Shown here: in pieces, positions 21,201 to 28,689 of the stretch
Position numbering within the stretch: position 1 is the first letter of the stretch
Layout of the letters: each line of letters opens with the position of its first letter
DNA from: Leptogranulimonas caecicola
GTDB lineage: Bacteria; Actinomycetota; Coriobacteriia; Coriobacteriales; Atopobiaceae
Assembly: GCF_023168405.1 (NCBI RefSeq)
Contig: NZ_AP025285.1
Coordinates: forward strand, 1 to 64,000
DNA: 64,000 nucleotides
Direction: 5' to 3'
The notes under the pieces: model-generated
Databases searched by the model: none
Seen by the model: the letters and a program-made list of their open reading frames with translations, nothing else
What the model was told of the DNA's origin: nothing
Made by a program: the position numbers and the translations under genes

Positions 21201-23419
21201 AGCACCTGCCCCAGGCTCCCGATGGCGTCGGCCTCCATCCCGCATTGGACGAGGCGATCCCTAAAACTCTCATCGAACTCCGCGCCCTTGAGCGCAGAAG
21301 AGGCCGCCGCCAGAAACTCCCCCTTGCGAAGGCCGTCCTCGTAGGGCCTGCCGGGCCCTTCCCCATGCCAAAAGGGCAGCCGAGAAGCCCGCGCCTTCGC
21401 AGGCTTCACCAGCACGCGGTCGTTGGAAATCTCGGTGATGCGCCAGGTGGTGGTTCCAAGAGTGATGACGTCTCCCACCCGGCTCTCATGGACCATCTCC
21501 TCGTCCAGCTCGCCCACGCGCCGGCGCCCTTGTCGCCCCTGGGCCTCGTGGGTGAACACCGGGTAGAGGCCCCGGTCGGGGATGGTGCCGGCGCTGGAGA
21601 TGGCCATGCGCGCCGAGACCGGCAGGGGAGCGAGCAGGTCTTCTGCCTGGTCCCACACCAGCCGAGGGGCGAAGCTCTCCAGGTCGTCGGTGGCAAAGGC
21701 GCCGGCCAGCATAGCCATCACCCGGTCGAAGGCTTCGCGGGGCAGCTCTGAGAAGTTGGCCGTCCGTCGCACGGTCTCAAACCACTGCGAGGCCCGAAGG
21801 CCCTGAGGCGTTTGGGACACCGCAGCCACGGTCTGCTGTGCCAGCACGTCCAGAGGGTTCTTTACCAGCCGAGTGGCTTCGATATCTCCTGCCAGCATGG
21901 CCTGAGCCATTACAGCGCAGTCTATGAGCTCGAGTTTTGTGCGCGGATAGAGGATGGCCTGCGACCGGCCTCCCACCCTATGGTTGGCGCGGCCTATGCG
22001 CTGGAGCCCTGAGGCTACCGACAAGGGCGGAGCCACCTGGCACACCAGATCCACCGAGCCCATATCGATGCCCAGCTCGAGACTGGATGTGGCCACCACG
22101 CAAGGCAGCGAGCCTGCCTTAAGCTCGCTCTCGATGGCCAGCCTGCGCTCCTTGGACACCGACCCATGATGGGCGCGCGCGATGGCCTCGGCCCCTTCGG
22201 GCAGCGGTTCTGTGTGGGAATCGGGGGACCCGAGAGAGCCCCTGAAGGCCCCCTCGACTACCGGGGCGCCTGCCGGCCTGAGGCCGGCTTCTTGGGCGTG
22301 GCGCTCGTTGAGCCGGGCGGTAAGCCGTTCGCATAGCCCGCGGGAGTTCACAAAGACGAGCGTGGAGGTGTGGCTTTCGACTTGGGAGAGGAGCTCGGCT
22401 TCCAGCGACGGCCAGATGGAGCGCGAGCCCACTCGGGACTCCCGGGACATCTGGGGCGCCTTGGGCTGCGAAGCGCCGAAGGGTTCCTGGTTGGAGGGCG
22501 CGGGTTTCTCGGCAGCCTGGGCGCCCATGGCGGCCTTGAGGCTACGGTCGGTCTTCCAGGCATCTTTGGGTGCGGGAGCGCGCGTGAGCTTAGGTGTGCC
22601 AGTGCCCAAAAACTCCGGCACTGCATTGATGTTTGCCACTGGGATGCGCACGGCAAGGTCGATAGCCGGCGCTGGAGCATCGCCCACCACTTCCACCGGA
22701 TGGGCTCCTCCCAAAAACCGCGCCACTTCTTCCACCGGCTGCACGGTCGCCGAAAGCCCCACCCTCTGCGCCGGCGTCTCCAACAGCGCGTCCAGGCGCT
22801 CCAACGAAAGAGCCAGGTGGGCGCCTCGTTTGGAGCCGGCGATGGAGTGGATCTCGTCGACGATCACCGTCTCCACCCGCGACAGCACCGAGGCCGCCTG
22901 GCTGGTGAGCATGAGATAGAGCGACTCGGGAGTGGTGATAAGGATCTGGGGCGGCTTGCTTTTGATGCGCGCCCGCTCGCGAGGCGGCGTGTCGCCGGTG
23001 CGTATGGCCACGCTGGGCAGCGTTGCAGGTCCCTGGGTTTTAACGGCGTCGCTGTCTGATCCCCACGATGCCGCCAGTTCGCCCAGCTCGGCCAGAGGAC
23101 GGCGCAGGTTCTTCTCCACGTCGGCTGCCAGGGCCTTGAGTGGCGACACATAGAGCACTACCACGCCTTTGGCAGCAGGCGGGTCACTCATAAGCCGATC
23201 GATGGCACATAGAAACGCCGCCAGCGTCTTGCCCGATCCTGTAGGTGCCACCGCCAGCACGTTCTTGCGGTCCAAGATGGCGTTCCAGGCCGCCTCCTGT
23301 ACCTGCGTAGGGGCCTCGAAGCTCCGGGCGAACCATTGGCGCACCAAGGGCGAGAGGCGCATGAGCGCACTATGTTCTTGCCGAGAAGCGCTGCTGTGGG
23401 CAGCCGATGAAGTATCCAT
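18236..23419 (-). CDS. lhr: Lhr-family ATP-dependent DNA helicase
   Basis: This is a very large superfamily 2 helicase of 1,727 residues. Helicase motifs in order: Q-motif region FEAPTQVQEAAW, motif I APTGSGKTLAAF near residue 58, VSPLKALAADV, ITTPESL, DEIH box VDEIHSIAGSKRGAHL, SATV, then motifs IV-VI (LVFVNSRGLCERLTARL, TSSLELGIDMG, QRIGRANHRVGG). The DEIH box and RANHR motif are typical of Lhr. The C-terminal half matches the winged-helix and Lhr-CTD region, followed by Pro/Ala-rich linkers. It is convergent with typA across the hairpin field. At least seven copies of the TGCCGAGAA motif fall in it, mostly in linkers (read as AEKP). ATG 23419 gives a 20-residue lead before MRLSPLVRQWF, which is an alternative start. 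Confidence 0.93.
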   Translation of the reverse strand: MDTSSAAHSSASRQEHSALMRLSPLVRQWFARSFEAPTQVQEAAWNAILDRKNVLAVAPTGSGKTLAAFLCAIDRLMSDPPAAKGVVVLYVSPLKALAADVEKNLRRPLAELGELAASWGSDSDAVKTQGPATLPSVAIRTGDTPPRERARIKSKPPQILITTPESLYLMLTSQAASVLSRVETVIVDEIHSIAGSKRGAHLALSLERLDALLETPAQRVGLSATVQPVEEVARFLGGAHPVEVVGDAPAPAIDLAVRIPVANINAVPEFLGTGTPKLTRAPAPKDAWKTDRSLKAAMGAQAAEKPAPSNQEPFGASQPKAPQMSRESRVGSRSIWPSLEAELLSQVESHTSTLVFVNSRGLCERLTARLNERHAQEAGLRPAGAPVVEGAFRGSLGSPDSHTEPLPEGAEAIARAHHGSVSKERRLAIESELKAGSLPCVVATSSLELGIDMGSVDLVCQVAPPLSVASGLQRIGRANHRVGGRSQAILYPRTKLELIDCAVMAQAMLAGDIEATRLVKNPLDVLAQQTVAAVSQTPQGLRASQWFETVRRTANFSELPREAFDRVMAMLAGAFATDDLESFAPRLVWDQAEDLLAPLPVSARMAISSAGTIPDRGLYPVFTHEAQGRQGRRRVGELDEEMVHESRVGDVITLGTTTWRITEISNDRVLVKPAKARASRLPFWHGEGPGRPYEDGLRKGEFLAAASSALKGAEFDESFRDRLVQCGMEADAIGSLGQVLARQRAATGVIPSGQSLVIEMVEDEVGDTRLLLHSPFGRAVHAPWALAVADRIERLWGYDPEAMAADDGILLRLSPTASEVPGPETFIFEEEELRAAVQRRVASTSLFAARFRECAARALLMRPSAFGKRAPLWAQRLQASQLLEQARQLEDFPMVLEALRECVQDVYDLDGLAHLMGQLRSKQVAITQVATTTPSPFAGNLLFGYVMEHLYDADKPQAERSAALLSIDPSLLADLLGSPDLSSLIDPAVLRQLEAQLQWLASGHKATSPAGLARMLRALGPLTLDEIARRCDPANVADAWLAQLSQEKQVFAGAVAGQPCWIAAIDGQALHQVLGLPVPSWAPAAPTTAPVAEKPAAQELDVLVGLPLSPSLGIRTPEQPGRFLDALMARYAGCHGPFSTQAAAASLGLGAEPVADALERLSAQDRLLRGDFGIDELGHERLWVAATVFKQLRKRSLAAAREAMEPVGMDTYLESLWHLQEIPAQDTRDQADPVDLLASCIALYEGVWLEAGAWEQVVFPARVPGYTPKLLDELLATGEVVWQGRRTLDAAKKPSYQVAFFPTDSPFAPLPLAAEAAADAHLAPNAPDAPDSSDPADSQKLAGITPPQRADDLAATAADNPLWQALSKGGGWSFSALKEACATFAAGRGEAAPSSAEIQAQLEDYLWGGLVLVDSFGPARQVSQPAKTTKAAPARRRSRSRYGRASASRAPRPASVPVDTALSGCWALTQAAEAADTERALALVQSALDRYGVLTPEVARAAAIPGGLSQIYPALRALEDTGGLWRGQFVDGLGPLQYATPDFVEALRASAAEKPAPADSKSPAADTPQTPPSTSHAAPELRVLSATDPAQPLGALFPWPASAEKPTRRADAHCVFADGAPVLYASVHLKSIYVYMSAEDDEQVDTAAPSAAATTSSDDALVTHAIQALLAAEKAAAQRQGLSWANQKIEVELVDEQPVLKTHWAQVLANIGFVRTPSGMRFYPDPF

Positions 23420-23491
23420 ACAACCAGACTACCCCTGTGGCTGGCTACCAACAGCCGAAGGCTGCAAACGAAGGGCTGCCTTTTGCATCAC

Positions 23492-23833
23492 ATGCTGGCA
23501 ACCAAGGGCGCCGTGTATGCGTTGACCTCGTCTTTGAATGAGATTAATTATGCTTTGTATCGACATTACATGAGCGAAGAGGATGCCTGAGCCTCCATTC
23601 GAGAGATCGTAGAGGTGTTTGACCTGGTAGATCTCACCGGACTCCTTGTATATAGCGCACTGGATTCCAATGAGACAGACTATGAAGACGGGCTTATTCG
23701 CGCTGCTGCAGAGGCACTGCAGGTAGATGCCATTGTGAGCTATGACAAAAAGGCGTTCAAAGGGTCTTACATTCCTCGCAAGACTGCCGCAGAAGTGCTG
23801 GCGAGGCAAAGTCTGGGAGCGCCAGACGAATAG
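23492..23833 (+). pseudogene. Broken PIN-domain (VapC-like) gene with in-frame stop
   Basis: One frame reads through ATG 23492, a TGA at 23588-23590 and on to TAG at 23831. The translation contains TSSLNEINYALYRHYM before the stop. After it come FDLVDLT, SNETDYEDGLIRAAAEAL, VDAIVSYDKKAFKGS and IPRKTAAEVLA, which follow the PIN-domain pattern of nuclease toxins (conserved acid in D-x-E-D, then D at IVS-D). The usual N-terminal hDTN motif is missing, so the gene is truncated at the 5' end as well as interrupted. No antitoxin gene is next to it. The downstream part could still be translated from GTG 23615 as a 72-residue fragment. Confidence 0.65.
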
Positions 23834-23897
23834 GCGCTGAGCAGCAACTGGCTGGGACGAGGCGTAGGCATTGGGAACGGTGAACGTGCAGGTATTG

Positions 23898-23937
23898 TAA
23901 GGGTATAGCTGCACTGGTAAGGGTATAGTTGCACTGG
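23898..23937. repeat. 20-bp tandem repeat
   Basis: TAAGGGTATAGCTGCACTGG (23898-23917) is followed directly by a second copy differing at one base (C to T). It lies in the gene-poor stretch 23834-24170 between the PIN remnant and the tRNA genes, which otherwise holds only the tRNA terminator. Confidence 0.85.
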
Positions 23938-24094
23938 AAAAACTCTCTGCATCAGCTACGTCTGGTGTAACTAATGTAGCTAGTTTTCAGAGGGACGCAT
24001 GAGCATGTTTGTAGGAGCCTGTTTCCGCCTGCACGCTTTAGCGGCACGCGTCCATGTCTACCTGCAGCCCATTGCATGAAAGTCACTTTGCACT

Positions 24095-24119
24095 AAAAAG
24101 GACCCTTGCAAAGGGTCCT
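24095..24119 (-). terminator. Terminator of the tRNA-Ser unit
   Basis: Read on the minus strand, AGGACCCTT pairs with AAGGGTCCT across a 3-base loop and is followed by five T (AAAAA at 24095-24099 on the plus strand). It lies downstream of both tRNA-Ser genes. Confidence 0.85.
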
Positions 24120-24170
24120 CATACACAGCCTGCGCTCACTGGGCTCACCGCGCGTGCAGGCTTGATTTAC

Positions 24171-24261
24171 TGGCGGAGGAGGAGGGATTCGAACCCTCGT
24201 ACGTGCGAAGCACGTAAACGGTTTTCGAGACCGCCGCATTCAACCACTCTGCCACCCCTCC
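24171..24261 (-). tRNA. tRNA-Ser (CGA)
   Basis: The minus strand gives acceptor GGAGGGG/CTCCTCC, anticodon loop TCTCGAAAA with CGA, a long variable arm ACGTGC..GCACGT typical of Ser tRNAs, T-arm GTTCGAATCC, and encoded CCA (TGG at 24171-24173). Confidence 0.93.
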
Positions 24262-24301
24262 ATGGGGTGAGCGGCACCCGTAGGTGCCGCCTTAAACATA
24301 C

Positions 24302-24392
24302 TGGCGGAGAGTCCGGGATTTGAACCCGGGAGACGGGGTTACCGCCTACACGATTTCCAATCGTGCTCCTTCAGCCGCTCGGACAACTCTCC
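24302..24392 (-). tRNA. tRNA-Ser (GGA)
   Basis: The minus strand gives acceptor GGAGAGT/ACTCTCC, anticodon stem CACGATT..AATCGTG with GGA in the loop, a long variable arm, T-arm GTTCAAATCC and encoded CCA. It lies 40 bases upstream of tRNA-Ser(CGA) in the same direction, so the two probably share one transcript. Confidence 0.93.
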
Positions 24393-24611
24393 CTATGCAA
24401 TTGCAACGGCTAGAATAACACATCGGCGCTCCAGTGTGTAGAAGAATAAAAGTGCCCGCTGCCCTCATCGCACCAACACATCATAATGGTGCATGGTGTG
24501 CAGCTCTGCCTGGTGCGTCGCTCCCTACATGGCGCGCCGCTCTGCATGGGGCACAGGCAGACTCGCACGCAGGCTGCACGCGCTACTGTCATCGATTTCG
24601 AGGAGAATCCC

Positions 24612-25655
24612 GTGGGCACCCTCTTCACGACGCTCAATCCTCAGTTCATCACCCTCACCATGCCCGAGTGGATCGATATGGTCGCTGTGGTGGTGGGCTC
24701 GGCCTTTGGCGGGCTCACGGCTTCAGAGCGCAAGCTGGACCTCTTTGGCGCCGCGGGCCTGGGCATGCTCTGCGGGCTTGGCGGCGGCCTTATCCGCGAC
24801 ATGATCATGCAGTGCGGCAGCGTCTACATGCTCTCCAACGACTGGGCCATTCCTACGGCGGCATTGGCCGGGACCGCGGTATTTTTCTTCTCGGGGTTGT
24901 TCAAGTCGTTGGATAAAGCCACGGCCATCGTGGACATCCTGGCGGTGGGCATCTTCACCGCCTCCGGTACCGACAAGGCCATCATCCACGAGCTCCCCGT
25001 CATGGCGGCCCTGCTCATGGGCGTGCTCACCGGCGTGGGCGGCGGCATGCTGCGCGACATCTTCCTAGGCGACGTCCCCCAGATCTTTAGACCAGGAAAC
25101 CTCTACGCCTCCTGCGCGCTGATATCAGCGGCGGTCTATTGCGCCCTGGTCTACGCCGGGCTTGTGAAGGGGTTCGCCGTGGTGGTCTGCGTGGCCGTCT
25201 GCTGCCTTTTGCGCTGGCTGTCGCTTAGGTTTGGCATTACCACGCCCAGCCCGGTGGACTATACGCCCCGGCTCATCGACTATACCCGCAGGCTCAAGCA
25301 TCGCACGGTGAGCAATCCCTACATTCCCTATCGTGGCAGCCGAATGGGCCACAGCGTGCGCTGGGATTCCTCTACGGGCTCGTTCGCGCCAGCGCCAAGC
25401 AGCACCGACGCGGCCCAACAGGCTCGCGAGCAGCGCCGCGACCAGATGAAAGAAGAAATCAAACAAGAACTTCGCGAGGAGCTGGGCGAAGAGCTGGAGG
25501 CCCGGGAGCGCGAAGCTGCAGAAGGGCAGGCCAAAGGCTCCGCCGAGGCCATCTTCGCCCCTCACGAACCTGCCGAGAAGACCCTCCTCATGCCAGAGCC
25601 CTCTCCCAAAAAAGAGACTCTCACAGATCCCGACGACCAGCTGCCCTACCGCTAG
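24612..25655 (+). CDS. TRIC/UPF0126 family cation channel with long charged C-terminal tail
   Basis: Residues 1-205 form the bacterial TRIC (YicG/UPF0126) fold: two repeats, each with a glycine-rich motif (GLGGGLIRDM and GVGGGMLRDI), and about seven membrane segments. Family members are trimeric K+/cation channels. A typical protein ends near 205-220 residues; this one has 347. The extra 140 residues are cytoplasmic-looking, with an Arg-rich stretch (RRLKHRTVSNPYIPYRGSR), a probable coiled coil (AREQRRDQMKEEIKQELREE onward) and a Pro-rich end that carries the TGCCGAGAA motif (25571). GTG 24612 is preferred: GAGGAG lies just upstream and homology begins there. An in-frame ATG at 24486 would add 42 unlikely residues. 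Confidence 0.85.
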   Translation: MGTLFTTLNPQFITLTMPEWIDMVAVVVGSAFGGLTASERKLDLFGAAGLGMLCGLGGGLIRDMIMQCGSVYMLSNDWAIPTAALAGTAVFFFSGLFKSLDKATAIVDILAVGIFTASGTDKAIIHELPVMAALLMGVLTGVGGGMLRDIFLGDVPQIFRPGNLYASCALISAAVYCALVYAGLVKGFAVVVCVAVCCLLRWLSLRFGITTPSPVDYTPRLIDYTRRLKHRTVSNPYIPYRGSRMGHSVRWDSSTGSFAPAPSSTDAAQQAREQRRDQMKEEIKQELREELGEELEAREREAAEGQAKGSAEAIFAPHEPAEKTLLMPEPSPKKETLTDPDDQLPYR

Positions 25656-25793
25656 GCCAGCGCCAGTTATCGGGTGGTAAGGGATTCGTAAAAGCTTGCA
25701 CCCTGGAGGGCCAGGGGTTTCTCGGTAAAGGTGCGCTAGTATGAGTTCCACGACCACGCAATGGCACTGCCTCCTACATGAGAAGGGCCTCCC

Positions 25794-27095
25794 ATGGCAG
25801 ACATGACGTTTGTGAACGGACACTACCTCTCCCGTGCCTGGCGCATGATGACGCAGGACAAAGGCTGGCTGGCCCCGATGTGCATCCTGGCGCTCAGCCT
25901 CTATGTGCCTATCTTCGGAGCGTTGGGGGTGACGGGCTACGCGCTCTGCTGGGCTCGGCTCACTGCCTGGGGAGTGGATGCAGCTCCCAAGCAGCGCGGC
26001 GTGCGCGTGGGCGAGTGTATCGGCGCCGGATGGCGCGCCTTTGTGATCTCGCTGGGCTGGGGCCTCTTGGCAGGCATCGTGGCCTCGGCGCTTGCCTGGA
26101 TGATGGATTTCGCGGGGACCGGTGGCAGCATCGTTTTGGGGATCCTTCTCGTGGGCCTGGATATTTTCGCAGGCCTTCTGGTGCTCGTGGCCAACCTGAG
26201 GGGCTGCATCTACCAAAAGATCGGCGCCGGGTTTGGCTTCTCACAAGTCTGGACCATGTTCGCCCATGATCTGGGCGGCCTCTTCCGCATCCTTGGCATC
26301 GCCGTCTTGGGGGGCTTGGTCACGGCCATTCCCCTGGCGATCGCGATCTTTTCTATGATCCCGTCGGTTATGTCGCTCCTGTGGGGTGCCTATTATAGCT
26401 ACGCCACCAATAGCGCCGCCCTCATCGCGACCTCGGTGGCAGGGCTCATCCAATCGGCCATGCTGCCCATGCTTTTGGCAAGCTACGTCGCCAATGTGAT
26501 CAGCGTCGTCGCCATGCTTTTGGTCTACACTGCCGGCGCCCTCTGGATCCGCCAGTTCAACGTGCCTGTCTGGGGAAGCCCCTCCGATCCTGTGCCCCTG
26601 TCTTCCGGCTCCGATCCTGTGCCTACGGGTTTCTACAACCCCTATCCGCAGCCTCAGCCAGCATCGCAGCCTCAACCGTCTCCCGCAGCTCAGGCTGCTT
26701 CGCAGTCTCAGGCGCCTGTCTCGGCGGTCGCGCCTGGACAGCCTGCAGCTCCCGCAGAGCCCCAGCCTTCCCTTGCCGAGAAACCCGCGCCCCAGCCGCC
26801 TGTGGCAGAAGAGCAGGCGGCGATCGGGCCATCCTCCTCTCAGGCACAAGAGGCAACTCCCATCCAGCTGGTGTTGGACGATCAGCCGCAAACAGACGTC
26901 GAGGCGGACGTCCAAGAGCCAACCGTCGACTCCCATGACGGGCGAGAGGAAGAGGTAGGCGAGTTCGAGGACGCTCCCGAGTCTCCCATCCCCGGAATGG
27001 AGCGCCCCATTGCCGACGACGATGAGGGCGAGATAGTGACGCCCCTCATCGTGCACAAAGAGGATGAGGAGGAAGGCGGCGAACCCGAGGAGTAG
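25794..27095 (+). CDS. Multi-pass membrane protein (DUF4013-like) with disordered acidic tail
   Basis: The first 255 residues contain about six hydrophobic segments arranged like DUF4013 proteins (YLSRAWRMMTQDKGWLAP at the start, GWRAFVISLGWGLLAGIV in the middle, then membrane pairs). The remaining 180 residues are low complexity: Pro/Gln/Ala-rich, then strongly Asp/Glu-rich to the end. The TGCCGAGAAACCC motif at 26774 lies in this tail (SLAEKPAP). Function is unknown. The DUF4013 label is by general pattern and is moderate. It is transcribed with or just after the TRIC gene, 139 bases away, and is followed by a terminator. Confidence 0.6.
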   Translation: MADMTFVNGHYLSRAWRMMTQDKGWLAPMCILALSLYVPIFGALGVTGYALCWARLTAWGVDAAPKQRGVRVGECIGAGWRAFVISLGWGLLAGIVASALAWMMDFAGTGGSIVLGILLVGLDIFAGLLVLVANLRGCIYQKIGAGFGFSQVWTMFAHDLGGLFRILGIAVLGGLVTAIPLAIAIFSMIPSVMSLLWGAYYSYATNSAALIATSVAGLIQSAMLPMLLASYVANVISVVAMLLVYTAGALWIRQFNVPVWGSPSDPVPLSSGSDPVPTGFYNPYPQPQPASQPQPSPAAQAASQSQAPVSAVAPGQPAAPAEPQPSLAEKPAPQPPVAEEQAAIGPSSSQAQEATPIQLVLDDQPQTDVEADVQEPTVDSHDGREEEVGEFEDAPESPIPGMERPIADDDEGEIVTPLIVHKEDEEEGGEPEE

Positions 27096-27178
27096 CCAGG
27101 CCTCAGGGTTGCCAGCGCCTACAAGAGTCCTACAAGAGTATTAGTGCAGGCTGTCTTGCGTGCCAAAGAACTGTAGGG

Positions 27179-27208
27179 AAGGGCCGCTGCCAATGGCCCT
27201 TCTTTTTA
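27179..27208 (+). terminator. Rho-independent terminator
   Basis: GAAGGGCC (27179-27186) pairs with GGCCCTTC (27196-27203) across a 9-base loop, followed by five T. It ends the upstream membrane-protein unit and isolates the rpsF operon. Confidence 0.88.
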
Positions 27209-27429
27209 TGGATCCCGTGGAGCCTCATCTTGGATAACAGGAACTTCACAAGGCTTACCTAGGGTTTTGCCGGTTTGGTCAAAAAATGGCCAGCGGTGGG
27301 ACAGAAATATGACAAAAGCCAGTGAAAGCCTTGGAGCCAGCGGCTGCGAGCCTGAGGGTGGTTCTTCTCGGCAGGTACCGTGTTGTGAGAATCATCCAAT
27401 GATGTGTGTTAGCTGGGGAGACGGGTCTG

Positions 27430-27508
27430 CTGTGCTAATATCGAACACCGACCTTTCCTGCCTCGGGCGCAAACCTTCACGACCCGAGGCCATTTAGCCC
27501 GGAGGAGG
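27430..27508 (+). promoter_or_regulatory. rpsF operon promoter and leader hairpin
   Basis: The gap 27096-27515 holds the preceding terminator and this leader. TGCTAATAT (27433-27441) is an extended -10 box. Downstream, GCCTCGGG (27460-27467) pairs with CCCGAGGC (27483-27490) across a 15-base loop, just before the strong GGAGGAGG ribosome site (27501-27508). Leaders before rpsF often carry an S6:S18-binding RNA that represses the operon. Position fits, but I cannot confirm the conserved core of that motif here. TTCTCGGCA lies at 27365. Confidence 0.5.
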
Positions 27509-27515
27509 TGAAATC

Positions 27516-27809
27516 ATGAAGGCCTATGAGATTCTGTTCATCGTCGACCCCACCATCAATGAGGAGACCCGCGCTGGCGCCCTGAAGCGCATCGATAGCG
27601 CAATCACTGAGAATGGTGGCACCATCGACAACGTCGACAACTGGGGCAAGCGCAAGCTCGCCTATGAGATCGACAAGCTCACCGAGGGCGACTACACCCT
27701 CATCAACTTCCACGCAGACCCCACTCAGATCGCCGAGCTCGACCGTGTGTGCCGCATCACCGATGCCATCAAGCGTCACATGATCGTCCGTCGTCCCGAC
27801 CACGAGTAA
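27516..27809 (+). CDS. rpsF: 30S ribosomal protein bS6
   Basis: This 97-residue protein has the bS6 pattern: MKAYEILFIVDP at the start, WGKRKLAYEIDKLTEGDYTLINF in the middle and DAIKRHMIVRRP at the end. bS6 binds the central domain of 16S rRNA together with bS18, whose gene is two positions downstream. It is the first gene of the rpsF-ssb-rpsR-DUF2232-rplI cluster. Confidence 0.97.
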   Translation: MKAYEILFIVDPTINEETRAGALKRIDSAITENGGTIDNVDNWGKRKLAYEIDKLTEGDYTLINFHADPTQIAELDRVCRITDAIKRHMIVRRPDHE

Positions 27810-27856
27810 TGACTGCAAAGTGACCCATCCGGATCACTCAAGGAGGCTGTTTCACC

Positions 27857-28366
27857 ATGAGCATCAATCGAGTAACCATCACCGGCAATCTCACCCGCGA
27901 CCCTGAGCTTCGCGCACTGCCTTCGGGGAGCAGCGTGTTGTCCTTTGGCGTGGCCGTGAATGATCGTTGGCGCAATCCGCAGACCCAGCAGTGGGAGGAT
28001 CGCCCCAACTACATCGACTGCGTGATGTTTGGCAACCGGGCTCAGTCGCTGGCGAACATCCTCCACAGGGGGATGAAGGTGGCTATCGAAGGCAAGCTGC
28101 GCTGGAGCCAATGGCAAGACCGCGAGTCTGGCAAAAACCGCTCGAAGATCGAGGTGGTTGTCGACGAGGTCGAGTTCATGAGCTCTCGCGACCAGCAAGG
28201 CCAGCAGGGCCAACCAGGAGGCTATCCTCAGCAGGGCGGTTATGCTCAGCAAGCCCCGCAGATGGGTGCCCCTCAAAACCAGAGCTTCACCGCTTCTACC
28301 CCCGCGCCTGCCCCTGTCCAAGCACCGCCTGCTGGCGATGTCTACGACAAGGACATCCCGTTCTAA
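27857..28366 (+). CDS. ssb: Single-stranded DNA-binding protein
   Basis: This is a 169-residue SSB. The OB fold runs over residues 1-110 (MSINRVTITGNLTRDPELR, then VNDRW and FGNRAQSLANILHRGMKVAIEGKL). It is followed by a Gln/Gly/Pro-rich linker and the acidic tip DKDIPF, the conserved C-terminal tail that recruits replication and repair partners. AAGGAGG precedes the ATG. It protects single-stranded DNA at forks and gaps. Confidence 0.96.
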   Translation: MSINRVTITGNLTRDPELRALPSGSSVLSFGVAVNDRWRNPQTQQWEDRPNYIDCVMFGNRAQSLANILHRGMKVAIEGKLRWSQWQDRESGKNRSKIEVVVDEVEFMSSRDQQGQQGQPGGYPQQGGYAQQAPQMGAPQNQSFTASTPAPAPVQAPPAGDVYDKDIPF

Positions 28367-28408
28367 TTATTCCGGCCTCCTGCCGGTATACGAAAGGTAC
28401 TCAAAGAC

Positions 28409-28672
28409 ATGGCTACTGAATATCAGCGTCAGCCGCGTCGCAAGTATTGCCAGTTCTGCAAGGAGGATGTCGAGTTCATCGACTATAAGGACACCCAGCT
28501 CCTTCGCAAGTACATGACCGATCGCGGCAAGATCAAGCCCCGTCGCGTCACCGGCGCCTGCACGCAGCACCAGCACGACATCGCCAACGCCATCAAGCGC
28601 GCCCGCGTGATGGCTCTTCTGCCCTACACGGTACCCGTGGTATCCAACCGCGGCGGCCGTCGTCGCGACTAG
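28409..28672 (+). CDS. rpsR: 30S ribosomal protein bS18
   Basis: An 87-residue basic protein with the bS18 core ([25 protein letters not shown], then [11 protein letters not shown] and [10 protein letters not shown]). The CxxC pair near residues 12-15 could bind zinc, as in the C+ type of small ribosomal proteins. It is the partner of bS6. Confidence 0.97.
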   Translation: MATEYQRQPRRKYCQFCKEDVEFIDYKDTQLLRKYMTDRGKIKPRRVTGACTQHQHDIANAIKRARVMALLPYTVPVVSNRGGRRRD

Positions 28673-28689
28673 AGGCACCAGGTCTCATC

